DNA from: Chloroflexota bacterium
Lineage (GTDB): Bacteria > Chloroflexota > Anaerolineae > Aggregatilineales > Aggregatilineaceae
Assembly: GCA_012729765.1 (NCBI GenBank)
Contig: JAAYCM010000082.1
Coordinates: forward strand, 1-41,873
Reading direction: 5' to 3'
Length of the DNA: 41,873 nt
In this document: one piece after another, positions 24,527-32,576 of the stretch
How the letters are laid out: each line of letters opens with the position of its first letter
Numbering within the stretch: the stretch's first letter is position 1
Notes under the pieces: generated by a model
What the model saw: the letters and a program-made list of their open reading frames with translations, nothing else
What the model was told of the DNA's origin: nothing
Databases searched by the model: none
Position numbers and translations under genes: made by a program

Positions 24527-25999
24527 CTAGTGTCGTTCGCGTGGATCGCGTGGATCGTCGCGGGACGGGGGTTTGGGTGGTGGATCGTCCTGGATGATGA
24601 TCGGCGGCGGTGCATCATCGCTGATCACGATTGGCGGCGGAGTATAGCCGCCCGGCGGGTGCCGGGGCGGCGCGGCAGGGCGTTGGGCTGGGGGCGGCGC
24701 GGTATGCGGCGGCTGGTTGAGAGTGGGCGGTGGCGCGACCGGGTGGGGGGGTGAGACGGCCTGGGGGGCGGTTGGCTCGCCGCGCAGCACGCGGAAGTAG
24801 AGCCACAACCCCAGCGTGATCAGCCCCAGCCCGGCGATGATCGCTGCCAACACCTGAAAGTTCGTTTCCTGGAAGGCGTCGAGGTAGTCGCTGTCCGGGT
24901 TGAGCAGCGTGTGAGCAAAGACGAACATCACCGGCACAAAGGCCGCAAACCACAGCAGCTTGTTCCAGCGGAAGATATCGCTGCCGAGCGTGGCGGTCAG
25001 CGGGATCATCTCGAAGAAGCTGGTTTCGACCGCCACCAGAAAGATCGCCAGTCCGATTGTCAGGCCAAGCTGCGCCAGCGGCCCGGCGAAGTCAGCCAGG
25101 CCCAACGACACGGTCTGATCCCCGGCGGCGCGAATCGCGGCAGCTGCCAGCCAGCCGCCGACTCCCAGGAACGCCATTACGCCCAGCGTCGCGATCGCCA
25201 GCAGCACCTCATGGAAGCGCGGCGCGTCGTCCAGATCGGTATCCACGCCGCCGGGCACGCCGAAGACGATGCCGGGCGAGAGGTGAAACACGCGCGAGAA
25301 CGCGGTCGTCGCCACCGCGATCAGCAGGTTGGCGGGATAGAGGCCAAAGCGCGTGGTGTGGCCCCAGAAGCGCGCGACCTGGCGCTGCGCCACATCCCCG
25401 GCCAGACTGATCAGCCCGACGCTCATCGCCATCACCAGCGCGAGCTGCACGCCTTCCGGCGAGAAAAGGTCCAGGCCGCGCTCCAGAAAGGCGAAAATCA
25501 CGCCGTAGAGCGCGAAGATCGCGACGATGATCGGCAGGGTCAGGCAGCCGCGCTGCACATTCTGGTCTGCCCCCCAGCCGAGCGCGCGGAGCAGCGGGCG
25601 CACGCCGGGCACCGCCGCAAGCCAGCCCCGGAAGGTGTCTTCCTCTTCGCGGATCAGGTTGCCGAGCGTGGTCGAGATCGTGCCGAACAGCAGCGCCAGC
25701 ACGATTGCCAGCAGCAGATTGGTTGCGATCACACCCGGCTCGGTCGAGATCTCACCGGGCAGCGGGACGTTCTCGAACAGGGGGCGCTTCTCGACCACGT
25801 CATTAAGCGTCACCTGGATCGGCGGGGCCGGGGCGCCGGTTTGGGCCGGGGGCGGCTGGTTGGGAAGCTGGATCAGCCCACTGCTGCCCAGGCCGCCCGT
25901 TGCCACAACCACGAGTGTGACCAGGGCCGCCGTCCCGCCGCCGAACAGCAGCACGGCCAGCCACGCCAGACGGGTGATCATTTTGAATGGATTCAACAT
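24527..25999 (-). CDS. Polytopic membrane protein with long Pro-rich tail
   Basis: I do not recognise the family with certainty. An N-terminal hydrophobic helix is followed by an exported-looking Pro-rich segment (about 75 residues), then roughly eight helices to residue 415 and a Pro-rich tail of about 80 residues with repeats such as PPPIVISDD and PPPIIIQDD. HLSPGIVFGVPGG recalls the membrane proteins grouped by an FGLLP motif in Actinobacteria, but the match is only suggestive. Start: TAGGAG lies seven bases before the ATG at 25999, better than the ATG at 26005 which is one base away. It follows the kinase gene on the same strand (about 87 bases apart), so it may be a partner or substrate. 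Confidence 0.65.
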   Translation of the reverse strand: MLNPFKMITRLAWLAVLLFGGGTAALVTLVVVATGGLGSSGLIQLPNQPPPAQTGAPAPPIQVTLNDVVEKRPLFENVPLPGEISTEPGVIATNLLLAIVLALLFGTISTTLGNLIREEEDTFRGWLAAVPGVRPLLRALGWGADQNVQRGCLTLPIIVAIFALYGVIFAFLERGLDLFSPEGVQLALVMAMSVGLISLAGDVAQRQVARFWGHTTRFGLYPANLLIAVATTAFSRVFHLSPGIVFGVPGGVDTDLDDAPRFHEVLLAIATLGVMAFLGVGGWLAAAAIRAAGDQTVSLGLADFAGPLAQLGLTIGLAIFLVAVETSFFEMIPLTATLGSDIFRWNKLLWFAAFVPVMFVFAHTLLNPDSDYLDAFQETNFQVLAAIIAGLGLITLGLWLYFRVLRGEPTAPQAVSPPHPVAPPPTLNQPPHTAPPPAQRPAAPPRHPPGGYTPPPIVISDDAPPPIIIQDDPPPKPPSRDDPRDPRERH

Positions 26000-26086
26000 C
26001 GGCATACTCCTACGATATTTTTAGCAGGGGCGCGAACAGGCCGCCAGCGTCCCGCGCCCGGCCCAACGGGGTAAGCCGGGATCAGT

Positions 26087-27481
26087 TCAGGCAGGACGTG
26101 CGGCTGCCGCGCCGGTGTTGGCGCTGAGCAGGAGCGCGGTGGAATCGGCTGAGCGCGGCGTGTTGGTGGGTGGGGGGGTAGGGGTGAACGCGAGGTCGCC
26201 TGGCGACTCGCCAATGTGCTCGACGGGCGGATCGGCTCCGAGGATGGCTTCTTTGGTCGCGGTCAGCTTAAAGACGGCGGTCGCGTTGTAGTTCTCGATC
26301 TCCGGCTGTGGGGTTGGGCTGTCGCCGGAATTGAGCAGGTAGTAGACGCCGGCCAGGGTCGCGGCCAGCAGCAGCCCGCCCAGCAGCAGCGCGACCGTCG
26401 CCCAGGTCAGCCAGGACGGCAGGCCCGATGATCGCGTGCGGCGCGGGGCCAGGACCCCCGATCCGGTATAGACGCGCGACGGCGGCGACACGTAGGCCGG
26501 CGGCATCTGCACGCGAGACGAGGCCCGCAGCGGATCGATCACCGGCGGCGATGGCGATACCGGCGCGGGATCGGGCTGGTGTGGGGCGTGCGCAGCCCCG
26601 GCCCGCAGCGCATCATTCAGCGACGGGGCCGTATCGCTGACGCTGGGGGCGGGCTGTTCCAGTGCGGCGCGCAGACTGGACGCCAGCGCGACGGCGGTCT
26701 GGTAGCGCTGCTCGCGCGACTTCGCCAGGACCTTACGCAGCACGGCATCGACGCCGGGCGGCAGATCGGGTTTGAGCGCGCAGGCGGATGGCGGCTCCTC
26801 GGTGACGTGCTTCACGGCGATAGTATAGGGCGTTTCCCCGTCGAAGGGCCGGGAGCCGGTCAGCATCTCGAACAATACCACGCCGAGCGCGTACAGGTCG
26901 CTGCGCCCGTCGAGATCGTGGCCCTGGGCCTGTTCGGGCGACATATAGGACGGTGTGCCGACGACACCGCTGGTCGTCAGCGGCTTGGCGGGCGCGTCCC
27001 CCAGCAGGCGCGCGATCCCGAAATCGGTAATGTAAGCATCACCGTTGGCATCGAGCAGGATGTTGCTCGGCTTGAGATCGCGATGCAGCACGCCTTCGCG
27101 GTGCGCATAGTCGAGCGCCGGCGCGATCTGCTCCACAATCGCCAGCGCCTCAGCCGGTGGGATCGGCCCCTCGGCCAGCAGCTCGTCCAGCGATCCGCCG
27201 TCCATGCAGCGCATGACGAGATAGGGTATCCCCTCGTACTCGCCATAGTCATGCACCGGCACAATCGCCCGGTGCTCCAGCCGCGCGACAATGCTCGCCT
27301 CTTGCTTGAAGCGCTCGATCGAGGCCGACTGGCTGAGCAGCTCCGGCGGCAGCACCTTGATCGCGACATCGCGATTCATGGATAGCTGGTGCGCACGATA
27401 AACGGCGGCCATGCCACCGCGCCCCACCTCGGCCACGATTTGATAGCCGCCAATCGTCGCACCGACTATGATATCGTTCAT
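26087..27481 (-). CDS. Transmembrane Ser/Thr protein kinase (PknB-like)
   Basis: The cytoplasmic kinase domain (about residues 12-275) has all Hanks motifs: GRGGMAAVY, VAIK (K42), E61 in the alpha-C helix, HRDLKPSN with D135, DFG with D153, the activation-loop GTPSYMSPEQ and the R in later subdomains. A Pro-rich juxtamembrane region (about 278-350) is followed by a single helix (about 359-383) and a short external tail of some 80 residues with Pro/Thr-rich sequence. There are no PASTA repeats, so it is unlike classical PknB sensors. No good ribosome site is seen before the ATG at 27481. It is upstream of the membrane protein at 24527 in the same direction. Confidence 0.88.
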   Translation of the reverse strand: MNDIIVGATIGGYQIVAEVGRGGMAAVYRAHQLSMNRDVAIKVLPPELLSQSASIERFKQEASIVARLEHRAIVPVHDYGEYEGIPYLVMRCMDGGSLDELLAEGPIPPAEALAIVEQIAPALDYAHREGVLHRDLKPSNILLDANGDAYITDFGIARLLGDAPAKPLTTSGVVGTPSYMSPEQAQGHDLDGRSDLYALGVVLFEMLTGSRPFDGETPYTIAVKHVTEEPPSACALKPDLPPGVDAVLRKVLAKSREQRYQTAVALASSLRAALEQPAPSVSDTAPSLNDALRAGAAHAPHQPDPAPVSPSPPVIDPLRASSRVQMPPAYVSPPSRVYTGSGVLAPRRTRSSGLPSWLTWATVALLLGGLLLAATLAGVYYLLNSGDSPTPQPEIENYNATAVFKLTATKEAILGADPPVEHIGESPGDLAFTPTPPPTNTPRSADSTALLLSANTGAAAARPA

Positions 27482-27624
27482 CCGAACGCCAATCCTGATA
27501 CCTGTTAGGCTGTCAAATGCGCTACCACTACCACCCCTTGATCGCCGCCAGTGTACACCATAACGCCCGGCCCGACACTATTTGCCTGCGCGACTCCGCC
27601 CGCTATGCGCCTGCAGGGCACAGC

Positions 27625-27653
27625 TTTACAGCCCGGCAAACCTATGTTATACT
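27625..27653 (+). promoter_or_regulatory. Strong candidate promoter upstream of greA
   Basis: TTTACA (27625-27630), a 17-base spacer and TATACT (27648-27653) form one of the best sigma70-type promoters in the window. A terminator lies only 27 bases downstream, so the main product would be a short RNA. Confidence 0.65.
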
Positions 27654-27659
27654 CAATTA

Positions 27660-27712
27660 CCCTAAGTAACTGTTTTCCAGATCGCCCCGGCAGGGCGGTC
27701 TCTTATTTTTTA
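27660..27712 (+). ncRNA. Candidate short RNA or attenuated leader upstream of greA
   Basis: From the predicted start at about 27660 to the terminator T-tract at about 27712 is roughly 53 bases with no open frame. The RNA would end in the terminator hairpin. It lies about 240 bases before greA on the same strand. In E. coli the greA leader makes short terminated RNAs called GraL; this arrangement is similar, but sequence homology is not claimed. It is unclear whether readthrough supplies greA mRNA. Confidence 0.4.
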
Positions 27713-27716
27713 TTCT
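27680..27716 (+). terminator. Intrinsic terminator in the greA upstream region
   Basis: Bases 27680-27687 and 27693-27700 pair over eight base pairs (one T-G wobble) around a five-base loop, followed by TCTTATTTTTTATT. No gene precedes it on this strand, which is why the promoter at 27625 matters. Confidence 0.8.
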
Positions 27717-27926
27717 TTCGATGTATCCTAACGTTGCCGGGCGTGGCAGGTTTACTGGCGTTAAGTATACACTTAAAGGTTCCTTGAAATAGGGCTTTAG
27801 GGGCTTAGTTCCATCCGTTTTCAAATCCAACCGAGCGACCAGGGTGCCAGATGCAGCGCCGTATACGGGGCGATCTGGCTGTTTGTGTACGACTCTGGGA
27901 CTGGCCCAATCTTGTGCAACAGTCGA

Positions 27927-27932
27927 TATAAT
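27927..27932 (+). promoter_or_regulatory. Candidate -10 box just upstream of greA
   Basis: A perfect TATAAT lies 17 bases before the greA start codon, leaving room for a very short leader with the ribosome site AGGGAG (27935-27940). No convincing -35 box accompanies it. Confidence 0.45.
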
Positions 27933-27948
27933 GTAGGGAGACGTGGGG

Positions 27949-28419
27949 ATGAGTGATGAAGTCCACTACCTGACGAGCGAAGGCTTACGCGAGTATGAGG
28001 AACGTCTGAATTACTTGCGCAATGTGCGCCGTCAAGAAGTAGCGGAACGGCTGCGGCTGGCTCTGGAAGAAGGTGGAGAGCTGGTCGAGAACGCTGAATA
28101 CGAAGACGCCAAGAACGAGCAGGCCTTTGTCGAAGGTGAGATCCTGCGGCTTGAGATGATCCTGAGCAACGCGCAGATCATCGAGGCCGGCCCGAAAGAT
28201 ACGATCGGGCTGGGCGATAAGGTGACGGTCCAGGAAGTGGGGACCGACAATGTCGAGGTCTATCACCTGGTCGGCGCCGTCGAAGCCAATCCGCGAGCCG
28301 GTAAGATTTCGTACAAAAGCCCATTGGGCCGTGCTCTGATGAATCACCACGTCGGGGATCGTATCACCGTGAACGCCCCTGACGGCGATTTTATCTTCGA
28401 GATCAAGGCGATCGATTAG
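27949..28419 (+). CDS. greA: Transcription elongation factor GreA
   Basis: GreA rescues backtracked RNA polymerase by stimulating transcript cleavage. The N-terminal coiled coil (LREYEERLNYLRNVRRQEVAERL and following) carries the acidic tip ENAEYEDAKNEQAFVEGEI, with the conserved D/E residues, and the C-terminal FKBP-like domain shows the GDKVTVQEV, ISYKSPLGRALMNHHVGD and IFEIKAI segments. Length is about 156. I start at the ATG at 27949 (MSDEV), which is eight bases after AGGGAG; the upstream in-frame GTG at 27943 is only two bases after it. A terminator follows before lysS. Confidence 0.95.
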   Translation: MSDEVHYLTSEGLREYEERLNYLRNVRRQEVAERLRLALEEGGELVENAEYEDAKNEQAFVEGEILRLEMILSNAQIIEAGPKDTIGLGDKVTVQEVGTDNVEVYHLVGAVEANPRAGKISYKSPLGRALMNHHVGDRITVNAPDGDFIFEIKAID

Positions 28420-28453
28420 GCACGCCACGCCCGGCGATCGGTTGCTTGACCAT

Positions 28454-28487
28454 GCCCATGCCGGCGCTTGCTAGCATGGGCTTTCTT
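28454..28487 (+). terminator. Intrinsic terminator after greA
   Basis: GCCCATG (28454-28460) pairs with CATGGGC (28475-28481) around a 14-base loop, followed by TTTCTT. It separates greA from lysS. Confidence 0.65.
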
Positions 28488-28562
28488 GTGGATGGACCAG
28501 GGCGGTTCGGCTGAGGTAAAATCGGCCATTCACCCGGCAGTTTGGAGAGAAAATCAGGAATT

Positions 28563-30086
28563 ATGTGGACGCCAGCCAATCAACTGGAACGTGAACGATT
28601 CGACAAGCTCAACCGGATGCAGGAGATGGGCATCGCGGCCTATCCGAACCGGGTGCAGCGGACGCATACCGCCGTCGAGGCGATCCGCGCCTATGAAGCG
28701 GTCGAGAATGAAAACCACGAAGCCGCCGCGCCGGTCGAGGTGACGGTGTGCGGGCGCGTCGTGCGCCAGAACCTCAAGGGCAAGGTCTGGTTCGCGCATA
28801 TCGAAGACGGCACGGGGCGCGTGCAGCTTTTCGTGCGGGCGGATAACGTCAGCGAGGCGGCCTATACGCTGCTGAAAGGTGAGATCGACCTGGGCGACTT
28901 TGTCCAGGCCAGCGGCACGATGATGCGCACCCGCGCCGGGGAAGTCAGTGTGCTGGTGCAGGATTTCGCCGTGCTCGCCAAGGCGCTCAGCCCGCTGCCC
29001 GTGATCAAGGAGCGGGTGACCGAAGACAACCAGGTCGAGCGCTTTGGGGCGTTCAGTGATGTTGAAGAGCGCTACCGCCAGCGCTACGCCGATCTGGCTG
29101 TGAATCCCGACGTGCGCAAGGTGTTCCGCGATCGCGCTCAGACCGTCGCGGCGCTGCGCCGTTTTCTGGATGGCGCGGGCTTCCTCGAAGTCGAGACGCC
29201 GATCCTGCAGCCGATCTACGGCGGGGCGGCGGCGCGGCCCTTCGTGACGCACCACAACCAGCTTCACCAGGACCTCTATTTGCGTATCAGCTTCGAGCTG
29301 TATCTCAAACGGCTGCTGGTCGGGATGTACGACGCGGTCTACGAGATCGGGCGCGACTTCCGCAACGAGGGCGTGAGCTTCAAGCACAATCCGGAGTTCA
29401 CGCAGCTTGAGTTCTACCAGGCCTATACCGACTATTTCGGGATGATGGATGTGACCGAGCGGCTGGTCGCGTATGCGGCTGAGGCCGTGACCGGCAGCAC
29501 GACGATCACCTTTGAAGGCCACACCATCGATCTCACGCCGCCCTGGCAGCGCATCACCCTGCGCGACGCGATCCGGCAGCGCTGCGAGATCGACTACGTG
29601 GATTATCCCGACGCGGAGTCGCTCTATGCGGCGATGCGCGCGGCTGACATCGAGGCATCGCCCAAAGATACCTGGGGAAAACTGGTCGATACACTGCTCG
29701 GCACGGTGGTCGAACCGACGCTGATCCAGCCGACGTTTATCCTCGACTACCCGCGCGACATCTCGCCGTTTGCGAAAGCCGTGCCCGGCGATCCGACACA
29801 TGTCGAGCGGTTCGAGATGTTCGTCGGCGGGATGGAAATGGGCAACGCCTTCACCGAGCTGAATGATCCGCTCGACCAGCAGGCGCGCTTCGAGGAGATG
29901 GCGCGGCTCTACGCCGACGAATCGGATGAAGCCACCCCGCTCGACGAGGACTATCTGCGTGCGATGCGCTATGGCATGCCCCCCTGCGGCGGCTGCGGGA
30001 TCGGTGTGGACCGGCTGGTGATGCTGCTCACCGACCGGAGCACAATCCGCGAGGTGCTGCTTTATCCCCATCTGCGCGAGAAGTAG
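28563..30086 (+). CDS. lysS: Lysyl-tRNA synthetase, class II
   Basis: LysS charges tRNA-Lys. The N-terminal OB-fold anticodon-binding domain (about residues 60-170) includes VCGRVVRQNLKGKVWFAHIEDG. The catalytic core has motif 1 near residue 190-230 (FLEVETPILQPIYGGAAARPF), motif 2 (GRDFRNEGVSFKHNPEFTQLE) and motif 3 (GCGIGVDRLVMLLT). Length is about 507 from the ATG at 28563 (MWTPANQ). In the class II catalytic domain the sequence KHNPEFTQLEFYQAYTDYFGMM is typical. AGGA precedes the ATG closely, and an upstream TTG at 28542 would add seven unconserved residues. A strong terminator follows, making this a single-gene unit. Confidence 0.94.
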   Translation: MWTPANQLERERFDKLNRMQEMGIAAYPNRVQRTHTAVEAIRAYEAVENENHEAAAPVEVTVCGRVVRQNLKGKVWFAHIEDGTGRVQLFVRADNVSEAAYTLLKGEIDLGDFVQASGTMMRTRAGEVSVLVQDFAVLAKALSPLPVIKERVTEDNQVERFGAFSDVEERYRQRYADLAVNPDVRKVFRDRAQTVAALRRFLDGAGFLEVETPILQPIYGGAAARPFVTHHNQLHQDLYLRISFELYLKRLLVGMYDAVYEIGRDFRNEGVSFKHNPEFTQLEFYQAYTDYFGMMDVTERLVAYAAEAVTGSTTITFEGHTIDLTPPWQRITLRDAIRQRCEIDYVDYPDAESLYAAMRAADIEASPKDTWGKLVDTLLGTVVEPTLIQPTFILDYPRDISPFAKAVPGDPTHVERFEMFVGGMEMGNAFTELNDPLDQQARFEEMARLYADESDEATPLDEDYLRAMRYGMPPCGGCGIGVDRLVMLLTDRSTIREVLLYPHLREK

Positions 30087-30109
30087 ATTTTTCGGCTGGC
30101 ACGCGGCAG

Positions 30110-30139
30110 CGGCATCCCTTACCAGGGATGCCGTTTTTT
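30110..30139 (+). terminator. Intrinsic terminator after lysS
   Basis: CGGCATCCCT (30110-30119) pairs with AGGGATGCCG (30124-30133) around a four-base loop and is followed by TTTTTT. A textbook terminator. Confidence 0.95.
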
Positions 30140-30207
30140 GTGCCCCGGCGGCATTGGACAATCCGGGCAGGCTGAAGATAATAAAGGGTAATCATTGGGG
30201 AGGACTC

Positions 30208-31332
30208 ATGTCGAGCACGAAAACTTTATTCGACAGCCTGGATTTCAAAGCGGTGCTGGACGGCCTGGGCCAGGGCGTATTGATCTTTGATGCCGAAGAC
30301 CGGCTGATTCTGGACAATATCGCGGCCCGATCGATCCTGGGGGCTAACCTGGTTATTGTGCGTGCAGAGGGGTGGCGCGCGGCGGCGGTGCTGCTGGATT
30401 CGGCGCGCGACGACCGGCCCAGCGCCGACGAGCTGCGCGCAAAGGCCCTGCGCCAGACCGAGCCAGTACGTTTCCATACCTTCCTGGCAGGGGTGTATAC
30501 CCCCTGCTGGGCGACGGCAATCTATGGGTTGGGCGGGGCGATCTACACCATGATCACACTCGAACAGCCCGACTGGTCATCACTGACCGAGCTGATGAGC
30601 CGCTTTCGGGCCGAGGCGCGCACCTCGGTCAGCAGCACGCTGGGCCACGCCGAGCTGATCAAACAGGTGTTAGCCAAGCGCACGCCAATCACCACCACCG
30701 ATCAGCTTGCCAGCCGGGTGGGGGGCTTTGCCGATCTGATGCTGGTGCATATGCGCCGCCTGGAGCTGCTGATGAGTCTGCTGCACCGGCTGGAGCTTAT
30801 TCGTACCGGGCAGCTTGCCGATATTGTCTATGAAAACAGCAAGCCGATCGCGCTCGCCGATTTTCTCGAAGACCTGCTGGAAGAGCTGAGCGATGCGCCG
30901 CTGACCGAAGGGTCCGATCCTGATGCGGACTGCCGCGACCGTATTACGGTCGATGTGCCGCCCGATCTCAAGGTGCTGGGATCCAAGGCGCACCTGACCA
31001 GTATCGTGCGCGATCTGCTGCGCAACAGCATCATGTACAGTGAGCCGAACACGCCGATCATCCTTCAGGCGACGGCTTTGCCCAAAACGCGCAGCGTCCA
31101 GATCGATCTGATCGATCAGGGCTACGGGATTCGCGCCAAAGAAGCCGGGCGCGTGTTTGCCCCCTTCGAGCGTGCCCGCCAGCCGCAGATCATCGCGGAG
31201 TTCGGTTACGGCCTGAGCCTGTACTTGGTCAAGACCGAGATCGAGGCGATGGGCGGGCGGATCTGGTTCAACAGCGAGGAAGGCGTCGGCACGACATTCA
31301 GCTTCAAGCTGCCGCTCTGGCGTGCCCCATGA
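30208..31332 (+). CDS. Histidine-kinase-like protein lacking the phospho-acceptor histidine
   Basis: The protein (374 residues from the ATG at 30208, chosen for its GGGGAGGA ribosome site) has a PAS-like N-terminus (about residues 12-118), a dimerisation helix pair and a HATPase_c domain. The ATPase domain is intact in outline: N273 in LLRNSIMYS, D303 in DQGYGI, the F-box FAPFERA, and GYGLSLYLVK. In the dimerisation helix, FRAEARTSVSSTLGHAELI aligns with the usual ISHELRTPLTSILGYAELL; the acceptor histidine is A135. There is no membrane helix. It may bind ATP and regulate without autophosphorylating. A relative with further losses follows 39 bases downstream. A terminator precedes it, so it probably starts a unit. 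Confidence 0.78.
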   Translation: MSSTKTLFDSLDFKAVLDGLGQGVLIFDAEDRLILDNIAARSILGANLVIVRAEGWRAAAVLLDSARDDRPSADELRAKALRQTEPVRFHTFLAGVYTPCWATAIYGLGGAIYTMITLEQPDWSSLTELMSRFRAEARTSVSSTLGHAELIKQVLAKRTPITTTDQLASRVGGFADLMLVHMRRLELLMSLLHRLELIRTGQLADIVYENSKPIALADFLEDLLEELSDAPLTEGSDPDADCRDRITVDVPPDLKVLGSKAHLTSIVRDLLRNSIMYSEPNTPIILQATALPKTRSVQIDLIDQGYGIRAKEAGRVFAPFERARQPQIIAEFGYGLSLYLVKTEIEAMGGRIWFNSEEGVGTTFSFKLPLWRAP

Positions 31333-31371
31333 GCGGCCCTGTATCTCTCGTGGCTCACAATGTGATAGGCG

Positions 31372-32385
31372 ATGTGGATCAATACATTTGATCGGGTTTT
31401 TCTGCAACTGGACCGGGCCGGCGTCATTCGACAGGCGCTCGGTGGGACGGAAGCGCTGCTGGGCGTCTCAATCGAGGCGCTGAAAGGTATGACCTGGGAG
31501 GCGCTGGCCGGGCAGTACGCGGCCCAGGCATCCCGCGAGGGGCTGCGTGCGCTGTGGGAAGCCGTGGTCGAGGGGCGCGTCGCATTGGCGCACTGGCCGC
31601 CGTTCGTTCCCTTCCGCGCGGGGGTCAAGGCCCGCCTGCGCCCGGCCAGGGGAGCAGAGCTCGACAGTTTTGTGGCAGAGCTGGCGACAAGTGTGCGCGA
31701 GCCGCTGCATGGGCTGATCACGGAGCATGTGCTGGACTCCGCGACGCAGCTTCACCGGCTGAGCGGGCATGTGCTGCGCGGCGTCGAAGGCCCGCTGACC
31801 GATCCACAGGTCAAGGGCCTGGGCAGCATGGCGACGCAGGCGCGCTACATGCGGCAGCTTTTGGAAGATATCCGGGCTGAGATGCTGCTTCCGGCAGTCG
31901 AAGCGCCGCTGCCGCGCCCGCTGAGCGATCTGCTGGGCGTGGACGAGCAGCACACCTTCGACCGGCGGCAGATCACGCACCGGCTGACGCTGCGCTGCAC
32001 GCTCGACTCGACGCCGGTGTACTGCTATACCGGCATCCGCAGCGTGGTTTTGCGCCTGCTGCACCGGATGGTGCTGGGCGTGAGCGCGGAAAGCACGATT
32101 ACGATCGCGGTAGTGAGCGGCCAGGACGATGCCGCCCTGGTTCAAGTGGCGATCACGTATCACACCCCGGAGATCGATCTGTATCCGGGGCAGCGGGTCG
32201 AGCCGCTGCACCTGGCCGACCAGAAACGCGTGAATGGGACGACGCTGGTACGCCTGCTCAGCGCAGTGCAGGCACAGCTTGCACCGGTTGCGGGGCAGGT
32301 GTGGGCCGAGCCGGTCGGAGCTGCCAGCGAAGAATCGCGTGTGATCCTGGCGCTGCCGCGCTGGCGCACCTCAAATCCGGATTGA
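31372..32385 (+). CDS. Degenerate histidine-kinase paralogue
   Basis: The 337-residue protein has the layout of the gene before it, but more decayed. The N-terminal part is PAS-like (DRAGVIRQALGGTEALLGVS). At residues 106-116, TSVREPLHGLI lines up with the kinase helix HELRTPLHGII, so the acceptor histidine is replaced by T106. The ATPase-like C-terminal part has RSVVLRLLHRMVLG where the N-box asparagine is expected (Arg here), and no DxGxG loop can be found. It therefore should not bind ATP as kinases do. ATG at 31372 has only a poor AGG-like ribosome site. Role unknown; perhaps a scaffold or partner of the preceding protein. Confidence 0.7.
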   Translation: MWINTFDRVFLQLDRAGVIRQALGGTEALLGVSIEALKGMTWEALAGQYAAQASREGLRALWEAVVEGRVALAHWPPFVPFRAGVKARLRPARGAELDSFVAELATSVREPLHGLITEHVLDSATQLHRLSGHVLRGVEGPLTDPQVKGLGSMATQARYMRQLLEDIRAEMLLPAVEAPLPRPLSDLLGVDEQHTFDRRQITHRLTLRCTLDSTPVYCYTGIRSVVLRLLHRMVLGVSAESTITIAVVSGQDDAALVQVAITYHTPEIDLYPGQRVEPLHLADQKRVNGTTLVRLLSAVQAQLAPVAGQVWAEPVGAASEESRVILALPRWRTSNPD

Positions 32386-32410
32386 CCACGCCGGGTCGCC
32401 GTGCTAAACT
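32382..32410 (+). promoter_or_regulatory. Promoter of tRNA-Leu
   Basis: TTGACC (32382-32387), a 17-base spacer and TAAACT (32405-32410) form a good sigma70-type promoter, overlapping the end of the preceding gene and about 35 bases before the tRNA. Confidence 0.7.
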
Positions 32411-32445
32411 GCTAAACACGCCGGTCATGGACAGCGATCTGATAA

Positions 32446-32528
32446 GGGGCAGTGGCGGAACGGCAGACGCCGCGGACTTAAAATCCGCTGAGGGGAACCT
32501 CGTGTGAGTTCGAATCTCACCTGCCCTA
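32446..32528 (+). tRNA. tRNA-Leu (anticodon UAA)
   Basis: An 83-base class II tRNA. The anticodon stem is GCGGA/TCCGC at 32472-32476 and 32484-32488 around the loop CTTAAAA, giving anticodon UAA (32479-32481) for UUA leucine codons. The long variable arm follows (TGAGGGGAACCTCG), then the T arm GTGAG TTCGAAT CTCAC. The acceptor stem GGGGCAG pairs with CTGCCCT, so the first pair is G1-U72 instead of G-C; the discriminator base is A. No CCA is encoded. Confidence 0.95.
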
Positions 32529-32549
32529 CAGAAAAAATTATCGATCAGG

Positions 32550-32576
32550 AGCGCCCGCTGCGGCGCTTTTATTTTG
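32550..32576 (+). terminator. Intrinsic terminator after tRNA-Leu
   Basis: AGCGCC (32550-32555) pairs with GGCGCT (32562-32567) around a six-base loop and is followed by TTTATTTTG. Confidence 0.8.

Noticed and set aside
27721..27792. A 23-codon frame between the terminator and greA
   Set aside because: No ribosome site and no known match; too short to support without conservation.
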